From positions 62,001-126,000 of the forward strand of contig NZ_CADFEN010000011.1 of NCBI RefSeq assembly GCF_902833145.1: a stretch of DNA of 64,000 nucleotides, read 5' to 3'. This document shows, one piece after another, positions 35,061 through 44,135 of the stretch (position 1 is its first letter; the number at the start of each line of letters is the position of its first letter). The translations under genes were made by a program, and so were the position numbers. This DNA is from Burkholderia sp. BCC0506 (GTDB taxonomy: Bacteria > Pseudomonadota > Gammaproteobacteria > Burkholderiales > Burkholderiaceae). The notes under the pieces are model-generated. The model did not search any database and was not told where the DNA came from. It worked only from the letters and a program-made list of their open reading frames with translations.

Positions 35061-35711
35061 ATGGAAAAATTCACTGTACATACCGGCGTCGTGGCGCCGC
35101 TCGATCGCGAGAACGTCGACACCGACGCGATCATCCCGAAGCAGTTCCTGAAGTCGATCAAGCGCACGGGCTTCGGTCCGAACGCGTTCGACGAATGGCG
35201 CTACCTCGATCACGGCGAGCCGGGCCAGGACAACTCGAAGCGTCCGCTGAACCCGGACTTCGTGCTGAACCAGCCGCGCTACCAGGGCGCATCGGTGCTG
35301 CTCGCACGCAAGAACTTCGGCTGCGGCAGCTCGCGCGAGCACGCGCCGTGGGCGCTGCAGCAGTACGGCTTCCGCGCGATCATCGCGCCGAGCTTCGCGG
35401 ACATCTTCTTCAACAACTGCTTCAAGAACGGCCTGCTGCCGATCGTGCTGACCGAGCAGCAGGTCGATCACCTGTTCAACGACACCTACGCGTTCAACGG
35501 CTATCAGCTGACGATCGACCTCGACGCGCAGGTCGTGCGCGCGGGCGACGGCCGCGAGTATCCGTTCGAGATCACCGCGTTCCGCAAGTACTGCCTGCTG
35601 AACGGCTTCGACGACATCGGCCTCACGCTGCGCCACGCGGACAAGATCCGCCAGTTCGAAGCGGAGCGGCTCGTGAAGCAGCCGTGGCTCAATACCAAGC
35701 TGGTCGGCTGA
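35061..35711 (+). CDS. leuD: 3-isopropylmalate dehydratase small subunit
   Basis: Swivel-domain partner of LeuC, 216 residues. [31 protein letters not shown] and the active-site loop [16 protein letters not shown] (about residue 82-97) are diagnostic, as is the [22 protein letters not shown] segment. It follows the entericidin-like gene by 68 bp and precedes leuB by 78 bp, so it forms part of the leu operon. Confidence 0.97.
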   Translation: MEKFTVHTGVVAPLDRENVDTDAIIPKQFLKSIKRTGFGPNAFDEWRYLDHGEPGQDNSKRPLNPDFVLNQPRYQGASVLLARKNFGCGSSREHAPWALQQYGFRAIIAPSFADIFFNNCFKNGLLPIVLTEQQVDHLFNDTYAFNGYQLTIDLDAQVVRAGDGREYPFEITAFRKYCLLNGFDDIGLTLRHADKIRQFEAERLVKQPWLNTKLVG

Positions 35712-35789
35712 TTGCGCGTGGCGGGCGGGTGCATCGTGGTGCGCTCGCCGGCCTGCCTCCATAACAATTCATCCAGTCAGGAATTTCGC

Positions 35790-36881
35790 ATGAAGATTGC
35801 AGTGCTGCCCGGCGACGGCATCGGTCCGGAAATCGTCAATGAAGCCGTGAAGGTGCTGAACGCACTCGACGAGAAGTTCGAACTCGAACAGGCGCCGGTC
35901 GGCGGCGCGGGCTACGAGGCGAGCGGCCATCCGCTGCCCGACGCGACGCTGAAGCTCGCGAAGGAAGCCGACGCGATCCTGTTCGGCGCGGTCGGCGACT
36001 GGAAGTACGATTCGCTCGAGCGTGCGCTGCGCCCCGAGCAGGCGATCCTCGGGCTGCGCAAGCACCTCGAATTGTTCGCGAACTTCCGCCCGGCGATCTG
36101 CTATCCGCAGCTCGTCGACGCATCGCCGTTGAAGCCGGAACTGGTCGCGGGCCTCGACATCCTGATCGTGCGGGAACTGAACGGCGACATCTACTTCGGC
36201 CAGCCGCGCGGCGTGCGGGCGGCGCCGGACGGCCCGTTCGCCGGCGAGCGCGAAGGCTTCGACACGATGCGCTACTCGGAGCCGGAAGTGCGCCGCATCG
36301 CGCACGTCGCGTTCCAGGCCGCGCAAAAGCGCGCGAAGAAGCTGCTGTCGGTCGACAAGTCGAACGTGCTGGAGACGTCGCAGTTCTGGCGCGACATCAT
36401 GATCGACGTGTCGAAGGAGTACGCGGACGTCGAGCTGTCGCACATGTACGTCGACAACGCGGCGATGCAGCTCGCGAAGGCGCCGAAGCAGTTCGACGTA
36501 ATCGTCACCGGCAACATGTTCGGCGACATCCTGTCGGATGAAGCGTCGATGCTGACGGGCTCGATCGGCATGCTGCCGTCGGCGTCGCTCGACAAGAACA
36601 ACAAGGGCCTGTACGAGCCGTCGCACGGTTCGGCGCCCGACATCGCGGGCAAGGGCATCGCGAACCCGCTCGCGACGATCCTGTCGGCCGCGATGCTGCT
36701 GCGCTATTCGCTGAATCGCGCGGAGCAGGCCGATCGCATCGAGCGTGCGGTAAAAACGGTGCTCGAACAAGGCTATCGCACGGGCGACATCGCGACGCCG
36801 GGCTGCAAGCAGGTCGGCACGGCCGCGATGGGCGACGCGGTGGTCGCCGCGCTGTCAGCGCAGGGCGACGAAGTGCGGTAA
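35790..36881 (+). CDS. leuB: 3-isopropylmalate dehydrogenase
   Basis: NAD-dependent oxidative decarboxylation of 3-isopropylmalate to 2-oxoisocaproate, third step of the leucine branch. The 363-residue protein starts at 35790 ([16 protein letters not shown]) after AGGAA. It has the substrate-binding Arg residues in [25 protein letters not shown], the Mg2+-binding Asp in [24 protein letters not shown] and [18 protein letters not shown]. It is last in the leu cluster and is followed by a 13/14-bp hairpin and a distinct asd leader region. Confidence 0.97.
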   Translation: MKIAVLPGDGIGPEIVNEAVKVLNALDEKFELEQAPVGGAGYEASGHPLPDATLKLAKEADAILFGAVGDWKYDSLERALRPEQAILGLRKHLELFANFRPAICYPQLVDASPLKPELVAGLDILIVRELNGDIYFGQPRGVRAAPDGPFAGEREGFDTMRYSEPEVRRIAHVAFQAAQKRAKKLLSVDKSNVLETSQFWRDIMIDVSKEYADVELSHMYVDNAAMQLAKAPKQFDVIVTGNMFGDILSDEASMLTGSIGMLPSASLDKNNKGLYEPSHGSAPDIAGKGIANPLATILSAAMLLRYSLNRAEQADRIERAVKTVLEQGYRTGDIATPGCKQVGTAAMGDAVVAALSAQGDEVR

Positions 36882-36896
36882 TTAATGTGGAAAAGG

Positions 36897-36931
36897 GCGC
36901 GAACGGGCCGTAAAAATCGGCCGGTTCGCGC
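36897..36931 (+). terminator. Hairpin after leuB
   Basis: GCGCGAACGGGCCG pairs with CGGCCGGTTCGCGC with a single mismatch around the 7-nt loop TAAAAAT, 15 bp past the leuB stop. No T tract follows, so it may be a 3'-end stabilising hairpin or a weak terminator separating leu from asd. Confidence 0.5.
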
Positions 36932-36942
36932 GCGGTTGGCCG

Positions 36943-36971
36943 TTGTGCGGGCCACCGGCTTTGTGTAGACT
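36943..36971 (+). promoter_or_regulatory. Candidate promoter for the asd leader
   Basis: TTGTGC (36943-36948), a 17-bp spacer and TAGACT (36966-36971). Six bases after the -10 comes the leader-peptide ATG at 36978, so transcription could begin at or next to the start codon, giving a leaderless peptide mRNA. The gap holds no Shine-Dalgarno, consistent with that reading. Confidence 0.45.
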
Positions 36972-36977
36972 CGAACG

Positions 36978-37097
36978 ATGGCGCTGATTTCCCTGATCTC
37001 CCCGGTCCTGAAACTCCACGGCAACACTGCCCGTGCGGGTGCGCGCGCCATCGTCATCACGAAAACCATTACCACGAAAACGATCATTAAACGCTGA
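36978..37097 (+). CDS. Ile/Thr/Lys-rich leader peptide upstream of asd
   Basis: A 39-residue frame ending 85 bp before asd. The N-terminal part is ordinary ([20 protein letters not shown]), but residues 25-39 ([15 protein letters not shown]) contain five Ile, five Thr and three Lys. These are all products of the aspartate pathway that Asd feeds. The codons (ATT, ACC, ACG, AAA) stand out from the surrounding GC-rich usage. The composition and position are those of an attenuation leader like ThrL of enteric bacteria. No ribosome-binding site is visible; a leaderless start is possible. A long hairpin follows the stop. I know of no described asd leader of this kind, so function is inferred. Confidence 0.65.
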   Translation: MALISLISPVLKLHGNTARAGARAIVITKTITTKTIIKR

Positions 37098-37108
37098 TCG
37101 CCGTCGTG

Positions 37109-37153
37109 CCCGCCTGTTTCCCCGCGCGGTCACGCGGGGACGGAAATGGCGGG
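37109..37153 (+). promoter_or_regulatory. Extended stem-loop between the leader peptide and asd
   Basis: TCCCCGCG (37119-37126) pairs with CGCGGGGA (37133-37140). The stem is extended outward, with a small bulge, by TT/AA pairs and by CCCGCC (37109-37114) with GGCGGG (37148-37153). There is no T tract, so it is not a classical terminator; it could gate asd translation, since it ends 30 bp before the ATG. Confidence 0.45.
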
Positions 37154-37182
37154 GAAGCTCCATTCAAAGCAAAGGGTTAGTC

Positions 37183-38304
37183 ATGAACGTAGGTCTCGTA
37201 GGTTGGCGCGGCATGGTCGGCAGCGTCCTGATGCAGCGCATGCAGGAAGAGGGCGATTTCGACCTGATCGAACCGGTGTTTTTCAGCACCAGCAATACGG
37301 GCGGCAAGGCGCCGTCGTTCGCGAAAAACGAGACTACGCTCAAGGACGCGACCAACGTCGACGAGCTGAAGAAGTGCGACGTGATCATCACGTGCCAGGG
37401 CGGCGACTACACGAACGACGTGTTCCCGAAGCTGCGCGCGGCCGGCTGGAACGGCTACTGGATCGACGCGGCATCGTCGCTGCGGATGAAGGACGACGCG
37501 GTCATCATCCTCGATCCGGTCAACCTCGACGTGATCAAGGACGCGCTCGTCAAGGGCACGAAGAACTTCATCGGCGGCAACTGCACGGTCAGCCTGATGC
37601 TGATGGCGCTCGGCGGCCTGTTCCGCGAGAACCTCGTCGACTGGATCACCGCGATGACCTACCAGGCCGCATCGGGCGCGGGCGCGCAGAACATGCGCGA
37701 GCTGCTGTCGCAGATGGGCACGCTGAACGGCGCGGTGCAGGAACAGCTCGCCGATCCGGCTTCCGCGATCCTCGACATCGACCGCCGCGTGCTGGCCGCG
37801 ATGAACAGCGACGCGATGCCGACGAGCCACTTCGGCGTGCCGCTCGCCGGTTCGCTGATTCCGTGGATCGACAAGGATCTCGGCAACGGGATGTCGAAGG
37901 AAGAGTGGAAGGGCGGCGCGGAAACCAACAAGATCCTCGGCAAGCCGGCGATGGGCGAGCCGGGCTCGATCCCGGTCGACGGGCTGTGCGTGCGGATCGG
38001 CGCGATGCGCTGCCACTCGCAGGCGCTGACGATCAAGCTGAAGAAGGACGTGCCGCTCGACGAGATCAACGGCATCCTCGCGTCGGCGAACGACTGGGTG
38101 AAGGTCGTGCCGAACGAGCGTGAAGCGTCGATGCGCGACCTGTCGCCGGCGAAGATCACCGGCACGCTGTCGGTGCCGGTCGGCCGCCTGCGCAAGCTCG
38201 CGATGGGCGGCGAATACCTGTCGGCGTTCACGGTCGGCGATCAGCTGCTGTGGGGCGCGGCCGAGCCGCTGCGCCGCATGCTGCGCATCCTGCTCGACAA
38301 GTAA
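37183..38304 (+). CDS. asd: Aspartate-semialdehyde dehydrogenase
   Basis: Reduces aspartyl phosphate to aspartate semialdehyde, the branch point to lysine/diaminopimelate, threonine and methionine. The 373-residue protein starts at 37183 after AAAGGG. It has the NADP-binding [14 protein letters not shown] motif at residues 6-19, the nucleophile Cys in [17 protein letters not shown] (about 135), [14 protein letters not shown], and the catalytic His in [14 protein letters not shown]. It is of the long Gram-negative type. It is preceded by the Ile/Thr/Lys-rich leader and followed by a strong terminator, so it is likely its own unit. Confidence 0.97.
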   Translation: MNVGLVGWRGMVGSVLMQRMQEEGDFDLIEPVFFSTSNTGGKAPSFAKNETTLKDATNVDELKKCDVIITCQGGDYTNDVFPKLRAAGWNGYWIDAASSLRMKDDAVIILDPVNLDVIKDALVKGTKNFIGGNCTVSLMLMALGGLFRENLVDWITAMTYQAASGAGAQNMRELLSQMGTLNGAVQEQLADPASAILDIDRRVLAAMNSDAMPTSHFGVPLAGSLIPWIDKDLGNGMSKEEWKGGAETNKILGKPAMGEPGSIPVDGLCVRIGAMRCHSQALTIKLKKDVPLDEINGILASANDWVKVVPNEREASMRDLSPAKITGTLSVPVGRLRKLAMGGEYLSAFTVGDQLLWGAAEPLRRMLRILLDK

Positions 38305-38347
38305 GCACGCGGGCTGTCCGGCCCGCGGGCCGGGCTGCACGATACGA

Positions 38348-38393
38348 CGCGCCGCGTCGGCCTCGAGGTTCGGGGCCGGCGCGGCGCGTTTTT
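38348..38393 (+). terminator. Intrinsic terminator of asd
   Basis: CGCGCCGCG-T-CGGCC (38348-38362) pairs with GGCCG-G-CGCGGCGCG (38374-38388), a 14-bp stem with one internal mismatch, followed by TTTTT. It lies 44 bp after the asd stop and just before the convergent flgE-like gene. Confidence 0.9.
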
Positions 38394-38403
38394 CATGCGC
38401 GGT

Positions 38404-39648
38404 TCAGCGCAGGTTCAGCAGCGTCTGATCGACCGCCTGCTGGGTCTTGATCGTCTGCGCATTCGCCTGGTAATTGCGCTGCGCGGTGATCAGGTTCACG
38501 AGCTCGGTGGTCAGGTTGACGTTCGAATTTTCGAGCGCGCTGCCCTGCAGCGTGCCGTGGTTCGTGCTGCCCGGCGCGGAGATTTGCGGCACACCCGACG
38601 CGGCCGTTTCCGCATATTGATTACCGCCGATGTTCACGAGCCCGTTCGGGTTGTTGAAGTTCGCGAGCGCGATCAGGCCGAGCACCGCGCTCTGGCCGTT
38701 CGAGTAGTTGCCGGTCAGCTTGCCGTCGGTGCCGATCGAGAACGTCGTCAGCGTGCCGCTCGCGAAGCCGTCCTGCGCGAGATTGGTCACGCCGTCCTTG
38801 CCGCCGTACTGCGTCGTGCCGGTCAGGTCGAGCGTGAGGTTCTGCGGATTCGCGCCGCCCGTCGTGTTCGGGATCGAGACCGCGAACTGGCCGAGGCTCG
38901 GGGTCGGCTGGCCGGTCGCGGCCGACGTCGTCGAGCTGATCCGGCCGGACGCGTCGAACGTGACGGTGCCGAGATTCGTCGGCGTCTGGCCCTGCACGCC
39001 CGCGTAGGCCTGCCACGTGCCGGCCGAACGCTTCGCGAAGTACATCGAGACCTGTTGCGAGCCGCCGAGCGTGTCGTAGACCTGGATCGACGTGTTGTAG
39101 TTGTACGTCGTGTTGTCGGTCGCGTTGAACGGCGTTCCGGTCGGCACCTTGTCCTGCGAATTCAGGTTGAACTGGCCGGTGATCCTGGTCGTCGCGTGCG
39201 GTGCGATGTTGCCGGTCGGCGCCTGTAGCGGCACGGTCTGCGCGGTGTTGATCACGCCGCCGGCGCCTGCTGCATAGCCCATCAGGTTGCGGCCTTGCGC
39301 GTCGACGATCGCGCCGTTCTTGTCGCGGTGGAACGTACCGTCTCGCGAGTACGTGCTCACGCCGTTGCTCGACATCTGGAAGAAGCCGTTGCCGTTGATC
39401 GCGACGTCGAGCGACGACTTCGTCGAATTGATCGTCCCCTGGCCGAAATGCTGCTGCACCGACGCGAGCCGCGTGCCGATGCCGATCTGCGTGTTGACCG
39501 ACGTCGCGACCGAATTCGCGTACAGGTCCGAGAAGTTCGCGCGTCCCTGCTTGAAGCCGACCGTGTTCGCGTTCGCGATGTTGTTGCCGATGACGTCGAG
39601 ATTGCTCGACGCGCCGGCCAACCCGCTCAAACCCTGCTGATAGCCCAT
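38404..39648 (-). CDS. flgE: Flagellar hook protein FlgE (isolated copy)
   Basis: A 414-residue protein with the full flagellar rod/hook architecture. N-terminal MGYQQGLSGLAGASSNLDVIGNNIANANTVGFKQ is the flg_bb_rod signature. A FlgE/F/G-like central domain contains DVAINGNGFFQM and YSRDGTFHRDKNGAIVDAQGRNLMGY. The C terminus, LENSNVNLTTELVNLITAQRNYQANAQTIKT, is the conserved coiled-coil helix. It is typical FlgE size. No other flagellar gene is in the window, so this is an orphan paralogue separate from a flagellar operon, between asd and fimV. It seems complete; whether it builds a hook is not known. Confidence 0.88.
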   Translation of the reverse strand: MGYQQGLSGLAGASSNLDVIGNNIANANTVGFKQGRANFSDLYANSVATSVNTQIGIGTRLASVQQHFGQGTINSTKSSLDVAINGNGFFQMSSNGVSTYSRDGTFHRDKNGAIVDAQGRNLMGYAAGAGGVINTAQTVPLQAPTGNIAPHATTRITGQFNLNSQDKVPTGTPFNATDNTTYNYNTSIQVYDTLGGSQQVSMYFAKRSAGTWQAYAGVQGQTPTNLGTVTFDASGRISSTTSAATGQPTPSLGQFAVSIPNTTGGANPQNLTLDLTGTTQYGGKDGVTNLAQDGFASGTLTTFSIGTDGKLTGNYSNGQSAVLGLIALANFNNPNGLVNIGGNQYAETAASGVPQISAPGSTNHGTLQGSALENSNVNLTTELVNLITAQRNYQANAQTIKTQQAVDQTLLNLR

Positions 39649-40254
39649 GTTCGGTCCCCGTAACGAGCTGGTGAGTGGATGCAGTCGTGCGACTGCGCGA
39701 TGGCCCTCCGGTACTTCACGGCATGCGCCCGGCCGGGCGCGCTTGCGCCTTTTCCGGCATGCGCGAGCGCGAGGTCGAGGTGTGCCGATTGCTGTTTGAA
39801 GGCGATCGTATCGACGGGGGTTATTGGGTCTGTGTAATTTTGTGTAATGTAATTGAGTTAATGCAGAAATGACTGCTTTGGTATGAGCAATGGGGTGCGC
39901 GGATGGCTATGAAAGCCTTATGGGGCGGGACTTCGGTCGTGTAGATTTTTATTTCTTCGATAAGAGGGGAGAGTTGCCTTCTTATCGGTGAATTGAAATT
40001 CATTTGGAGCGCGGTCGATTGCCGGGGGGATTTGTTTCGATTTCCGGCGATTGATTCATTAACGGCGGGCGGGGTGGATTGTCGAGAGAATGCCTGTGAG
40101 GCTGTCGCCACCGTGAATCCTGCGGCGAACACCCGGTGAGCGCCGCAAGGCCGCCACCTTCGCGCGAAGAGCGACGCTGCTGCGAGACGGCTTTCGCCTG
40201 CGGCACGCAGGTTCGCTTTGAGCCATCGGACGCATTGGCAACGACAGGCTGACT
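39649..40254. other. Intergenic region with an AT-rich core, no gene seen
   Basis: About 600 bp upstream of both flgE (leftward) and the structured element before fimV (rightward). Bases 39820-40060 are clearly more AT-rich than the surroundings, with TGTGTAATTTTGTGTAATG near 39831. A hairpin CGATAAGA / TCTTATCG (39958-39965 with 39980-39987) is present. No supported coding frame on either strand; the frames that cross it have no recognisable domains. Confidence 0.5.
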
Positions 40255-40390
40255 CGCTCGATACGAGCGCTTGCCCGCGTCCGGTTGCACCTGCGGGCGA
40301 CGAATTCGGCCGGAACCCGATCGTGTGAAGTAAACTACGCGGTTACGACGCACAGACCCGCCGAAAGCGTCGCGTTCCGCGCGACGCTTT
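40255..40390 (+). ncRNA. Candidate structured RNA or 5' leader before fimV
   Basis: Three consecutive hairpins lie in 136 bp: CGCTCG-ATA-CGAGCG (40255-40269), GCCCGC/GCGGGC (40273-40298) and a perfect 11-bp AAAGCGTCGCG/CGCGACGCTTT stem with a 5-nt loop (40364-40390) that is followed by TG. The last resembles an intrinsic terminator with a short T run. The region could be a small RNA or a structured fimV leader ending 78 bp before the fimV ATG. No family was recognised. Confidence 0.35.
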
Positions 40391-40467
40391 TGCATTTCTG
40401 CAGCACCTTTATTGACGCTTCCAACCGCGAATCCGAGCCGCGTCCGTGCGCGGCGATAGAGCCAACG

Positions 40468-42570
40468 ATGTCCCGAATTTCCTTGTTTCCGCGTCAGTCC
40501 CGTCTGTCGCGCGCCGTGCGTGGCGCGCTGGCGATCCTGGCGCTCGGCGCAGCCGCATCGGCGTGGGCCGTCGGCACCGGCGAGCTGCCGGCATCGGCCG
40601 CCGGCGCCGCCGCCCCGCTTACCGTGACGGTCCAGCCGGGCCAGTCGCTGAACGACATCGCGAAGGCGGCCACGCAATCGCACGATCCGGCCGTGCTCGC
40701 GCGCGCTGGCCGTGCGCTGTTCGACGCCAATCCGCAGGCGTTCATGAAGCGCGACGCGAGCCGCCTGAAAGTCGGCGCGACGCTGACCGTGCCCGCGCTC
40801 GACGCCACCGGCGCGGCGCTCGTGCCGGCCGGCGCATCGGCTGCGTCCGGTACGGCGGCCGCTTCCGCGCCCGCCGTCGCATCGGGCGGGGCGGCGCTCG
40901 CGCAGCATGGCGCATCCGCGCCGCATGCCGGCTCGGCCGTGCAACCCGCGCCAGCAGCGCCGGCCGCGCATGCGGCGCCGGTGAGCGGGGCGAGTGCCGC
41001 GACGGTGGCGGGGGCGTCGGCTGCGGTCGGCACGCCGGCCGCACATGGCGCGTCGGCAGTCGAAAGCACGCAGCCGGCGGCACCCGCGGCAGGTGCAAGC
41101 GGCCCGCATGTGTGGAGCGGTGCGATCCAGTCGGCGCCGTCGTCCGCGAGCGACGCTGCGGGGCAGTCGGTGCCGGCCGGCCCGGTTTCCGGTGCGCACG
41201 AACCGGCCGGTGCGGCGCCTGCCGTGGGGGCGTCGCAGCCGCGGCCGTCGAGCCTTCAGCAATTGTTGGCGTTGAAGAATCGTGTGCTGATGGAGTTGCA
41301 GAAGCACGGCATCGGCAAGCCGGCGACGACGACCGGCGTGCCGCCGGCTCCGGCGCCGGCGCCCGTCGCGTCGCGTCCGGCCGCCAGTGACGCTCGGGCG
41401 TCGGCAGTTGCATCGACGCCGGACGAAGCCGCGTCGGGCGTGGCAGCCAGCGCGCCGCAACCGGCATCGGCTTCGGTACAACCGGTCGCGCCCGTCGCGA
41501 CACCGGCACGTCGTACCGAAGAAATGGACTGGCGCCCGGCCGCCGTCGCCGGCGCTGCCGTGATCGTGCTCGCGGCCGGCTTCGCATGGCGCAAGCGCCG
41601 CAAGGGCCGCCGCGCGGACGATGCGGGGACGGCTGCGACTGCGGCCGCGGCAGGCAGCGCCGCCGCGGCAGAATCCGAAGTCGCGCCGGCCATCGAGCGC
41701 GAACTGCCGATCACGCCCGAGATGCCGGTCGCGCGCGACGCGGCGTCCGACATGAACCTCGCCGCGGCGACTGCCGCTGCGGCGGAGACGATCGAGCCGC
41801 CCGCAGCGGACCCTGCGCCCGAAGTGGCGGCGCCGCGCGACGAATCGGCCGAATTGCCGGCGGCTCACGCTACCGTGTCGCCCGCGAACGAGGCGGCTCC
41901 GGTTCCGGTCGAGGCGCCGCGCGATGCAGAGCCGGAGCAACAAGACACTGCCGCCGACAAGCCGGCCGAGCCGACCGCCGCCCCTGCAGCGCCTTCGAGC
42001 ACCGAGGCGCAGCACGCGGTGCTGATGCAGAACGCGATCAGCGCGCTCAACAGTCTCGATATGCCGCTGCCGCCGCGGACGGCGGACGAGCCATCGCCGA
42101 CGGCGGACAGCGCGCCTGCTCGGGAAACGCATGCCGATGCCGACAAAATCGCAACTAACGGTCAAGTCACCCAGCGCCCGCCGATGGGTTCGGGCGATAT
42201 GGCATCGGAACATCCGGCCGACCAGGACGACGAGTTCGACTGGGATCCCGACGCCGCGACACCGGCCGGCCAAGCGGGTCGCCCCGTTGCTCCGACCTCG
42301 CTGCCGCCGCTCGGCGGCGCGCAATTCGGCGCGCTGAAGCTCGACTTCGATCTCGACCTGCCGTCCACGCCGGGCGCCGCGCTGCCTGCGCTCACCGCCG
42401 ACGAGCTCGCGCGCATCGCGCGCAACAAGCTCGATCTCGCGGCCGAATACGTCGAACTGGGCGACCTGTCGGGCGCGCGGACGCTGCTGCAGGAAGTGGT
42501 TGACGCGAACGACGCCGCGACGCGCGACGATGCGCGCGCGCTGCTCGCGAAACTGGCGGACGAGACGTGA
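40468..42570 (+). CDS. fimV: FimV/HubP family polar or pilus-assembly protein
   Basis: A 700-residue inner-membrane protein. An N-terminal signal/hydrophobic segment ([22 protein letters not shown]) leads to a FimV N-terminal domain with a LysM-like peptidoglycan-binding part: [20 protein letters not shown] to [12 protein letters not shown], about residues 50-110. A long Ala/Pro/Ser-rich low-complexity region follows. A transmembrane helix at about 355-375 ([25 protein letters not shown]) separates it from an acidic cytoplasmic tail. The final 60 residues, [34 protein letters not shown], match the conserved FimV C-terminal domain. It overlaps truA by one base, as in pseudomonads. Roles in the family are type IV pilus assembly and polar landmarking. 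Confidence 0.9.
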   Translation: MSRISLFPRQSRLSRAVRGALAILALGAAASAWAVGTGELPASAAGAAAPLTVTVQPGQSLNDIAKAATQSHDPAVLARAGRALFDANPQAFMKRDASRLKVGATLTVPALDATGAALVPAGASAASGTAAASAPAVASGGAALAQHGASAPHAGSAVQPAPAAPAAHAAPVSGASAATVAGASAAVGTPAAHGASAVESTQPAAPAAGASGPHVWSGAIQSAPSSASDAAGQSVPAGPVSGAHEPAGAAPAVGASQPRPSSLQQLLALKNRVLMELQKHGIGKPATTTGVPPAPAPAPVASRPAASDARASAVASTPDEAASGVAASAPQPASASVQPVAPVATPARRTEEMDWRPAAVAGAAVIVLAAGFAWRKRRKGRRADDAGTAATAAAAGSAAAAESEVAPAIERELPITPEMPVARDAASDMNLAAATAAAAETIEPPAADPAPEVAAPRDESAELPAAHATVSPANEAAPVPVEAPRDAEPEQQDTAADKPAEPTAAPAAPSSTEAQHAVLMQNAISALNSLDMPLPPRTADEPSPTADSAPARETHADADKIATNGQVTQRPPMGSGDMASEHPADQDDEFDWDPDAATPAGQAGRPVAPTSLPPLGGAQFGALKLDFDLDLPSTPGAALPALTADELARIARNKLDLAAEYVELGDLSGARTLLQEVVDANDAATRDDARALLAKLADET

Positions 42571-43382
42571 TGCGGATCGCGCTCGGCATCCAGTACGACG
42601 GCGCGGCGTTCTGCGGCTGGCAGGCGCAGCCGCACGGCAAGACCGTGCAGGACCGGCTCGAGCATGCGCTGGCCGAGTTCGCGCGGGTGCCGCTGCACAC
42701 GACGGTGGCGGGGCGGACCGATACCGGCGTGCACGGGCTCGGGCAGGTCGTGCATTTCGACACGGACCTCGAGCGCGAGGTGTTCTCGTGGGTGCGCGGC
42801 ACCAACGCGTTCCTGCCGCCGACCGTGTCGGTGCAATGGGCGAAGCCGATGCCGGACACGTTCCATGCGCGCTTCTCGGCGTTCGAGCGCACCTATTACT
42901 ACGCGCTGTACGTGCACCCGGTGCGTTCGCCAATGCTGGCCGGGCGCGCGGGCTGGATCCACACGCCGCTCGACGACGACGCGATGCGCGCCGCCGCCGC
43001 GCACCTGATCGGCGAGCACGACTTTTCGTCGTTCCGGTCGTCGGAATGCCAGTCGAAGACGCCGGTCAAACACCTGTATCAGATCGACGTGCGGCGTGCG
43101 GGGCATTTCATCCATTTCCGCTTTCGCGCGAACGCGTTCCTGCATCACATGGTGCGCAACCTGATGGGCTGCCTCGTCGCGGTCGGGCGCGGCCGCTATC
43201 CGGCCGACTGGCTCGCCGACGTGCTGGCCGGGCGCGACCGCAACCTCGCGGCGCCCACGTTCATGGCCGACGGGCTGTACCTCGCCCACGTCGGCTACCC
43301 GGCGGAATTCGCCGTCCCGCCCGCGCAGCTCGGCAGCGTGCCGTGGAGCAGCGTCTGGGCCGATCTGGACCCTCAATCATGA
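42570..43382 (+). CDS. truA: tRNA pseudouridine(38-40) synthase
   Basis: Converts U38-U40 in tRNA anticodon arms to pseudouridine. The 270-residue protein contains the catalytic Asp in [17 protein letters not shown] (about residues 48-64), [17 protein letters not shown] at the start, and [24 protein letters not shown] near the C terminus. The ATG at 42570 overlaps the fimV stop (TGATG) and the gene ends overlapping trpF by four bases, so expression is coupled across fimV-truA-trpF. Confidence 0.96.
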   Translation: MRIALGIQYDGAAFCGWQAQPHGKTVQDRLEHALAEFARVPLHTTVAGRTDTGVHGLGQVVHFDTDLEREVFSWVRGTNAFLPPTVSVQWAKPMPDTFHARFSAFERTYYYALYVHPVRSPMLAGRAGWIHTPLDDDAMRAAAAHLIGEHDFSSFRSSECQSKTPVKHLYQIDVRRAGHFIHFRFRANAFLHHMVRNLMGCLVAVGRGRYPADWLADVLAGRDRNLAAPTFMADGLYLAHVGYPAEFAVPPAQLGSVPWSSVWADLDPQS

Positions 43383-44080
43383 CGGATCACGCCGTGTCTT
43401 CCTCGAGTTCCGCCCCGGCGCACGTGCCGCCGCGCACGCGCATCAAGCTGTGCGGGCTGTCGCGTCCCGAGGACGTGCTGCACGCGGCGGCGCTCGGCGC
43501 CGACGCGATCGGCCTCGTGTTCTACCCGAAGAGCCCGCGCGCGGTGACGATCGCGCAGGCGGCCGAGCTGGCGAGCCTCGCGCCCCCGTTCGTGTCGGTG
43601 GTCGGGCTGTTCGTGAATGCGACCGAAGCCGAGATCGAAGCCGTCGTGCGCGACGTGCCGCTCACGCTGCTGCAGCTCCACGGCGACGAGACGCCGGCGC
43701 AGTGCGACGCGCTCGGCCGCGCGGCTCGCCTGCCGTGGTTGCGCGCGGTGCGCGTCGGCCCCTCGACGCAGCGTGCCGATTTGGTAGAATCGGCTCTTCA
43801 TTATTCGAAAGCGCGCGGCCTCCTGTTCGACACCCTGGTGCCGGATTACGGCGGTAGCGGCAAGGTCTTCGATTGGTCTCTTATTCCCGCAGAGCTCGCG
43901 CGTCGGGCCGTTTTGAGTGGTGGCTTGAACGCGCAAAACGTCGGTGATGCGATCCGCCAGCTGCGTCCGTTTGCTGTCGATGTCTCGAGTGGCATCGAAG
44001 TGGAGGGCGCGAAGGGCGTGAAGGATCACGCCCGGATGGCGGCGTTCGTACGCGCGGTGCGCGAAGCGGACGCCGGGTGA
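43379..44080 (+). CDS. trpF: Phosphoribosylanthranilate isomerase
   Basis: Third step of the tryptophan branch: Amadori rearrangement of PRA to CdRP. The 233-residue TIM barrel has the general-base Cys in [34 protein letters not shown]. The general-acid Asp lies in [23 protein letters not shown]. The ATG at 43379 overlaps the truA stop; the first ~20 residues are Ser/Ala-rich and precede the barrel. It is followed by trpB after 55 bp. The anthranilate-stage genes are not in the window. Confidence 0.96.
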   Translation: MTDHAVSSSSSAPAHVPPRTRIKLCGLSRPEDVLHAAALGADAIGLVFYPKSPRAVTIAQAAELASLAPPFVSVVGLFVNATEAEIEAVVRDVPLTLLQLHGDETPAQCDALGRAARLPWLRAVRVGPSTQRADLVESALHYSKARGLLFDTLVPDYGGSGKVFDWSLIPAELARRAVLSGGLNAQNVGDAIRQLRPFAVDVSSGIEVEGAKGVKDHARMAAFVRAVREADAG

Positions 44081-44135
44081 TGCAAGCCGGTGCGGCCCCG
44101 AGCGCGGGGCGCACCGACCGATCGAGAGAGACACC

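Noticed and set aside
36897-36931. Hairpin after leuB considered as part of the asd attenuator
   Set aside because: It lies upstream of the candidate promoter at 36943-36971, so it would not be in the leader transcript if that promoter is used.
40000-42933. A 977-codon minus-strand frame opposite fimV and the start of truA
   Set aside because: Low-complexity Arg/Gly composition mirroring the Ala/Pro-rich fimV codons; fimV itself has clear FimV terminal domains.
44081-44135. Tryptophan attenuator before trpB
   Set aside because: The 55-bp gap has no Trp-codon leader peptide and no terminator hairpin.
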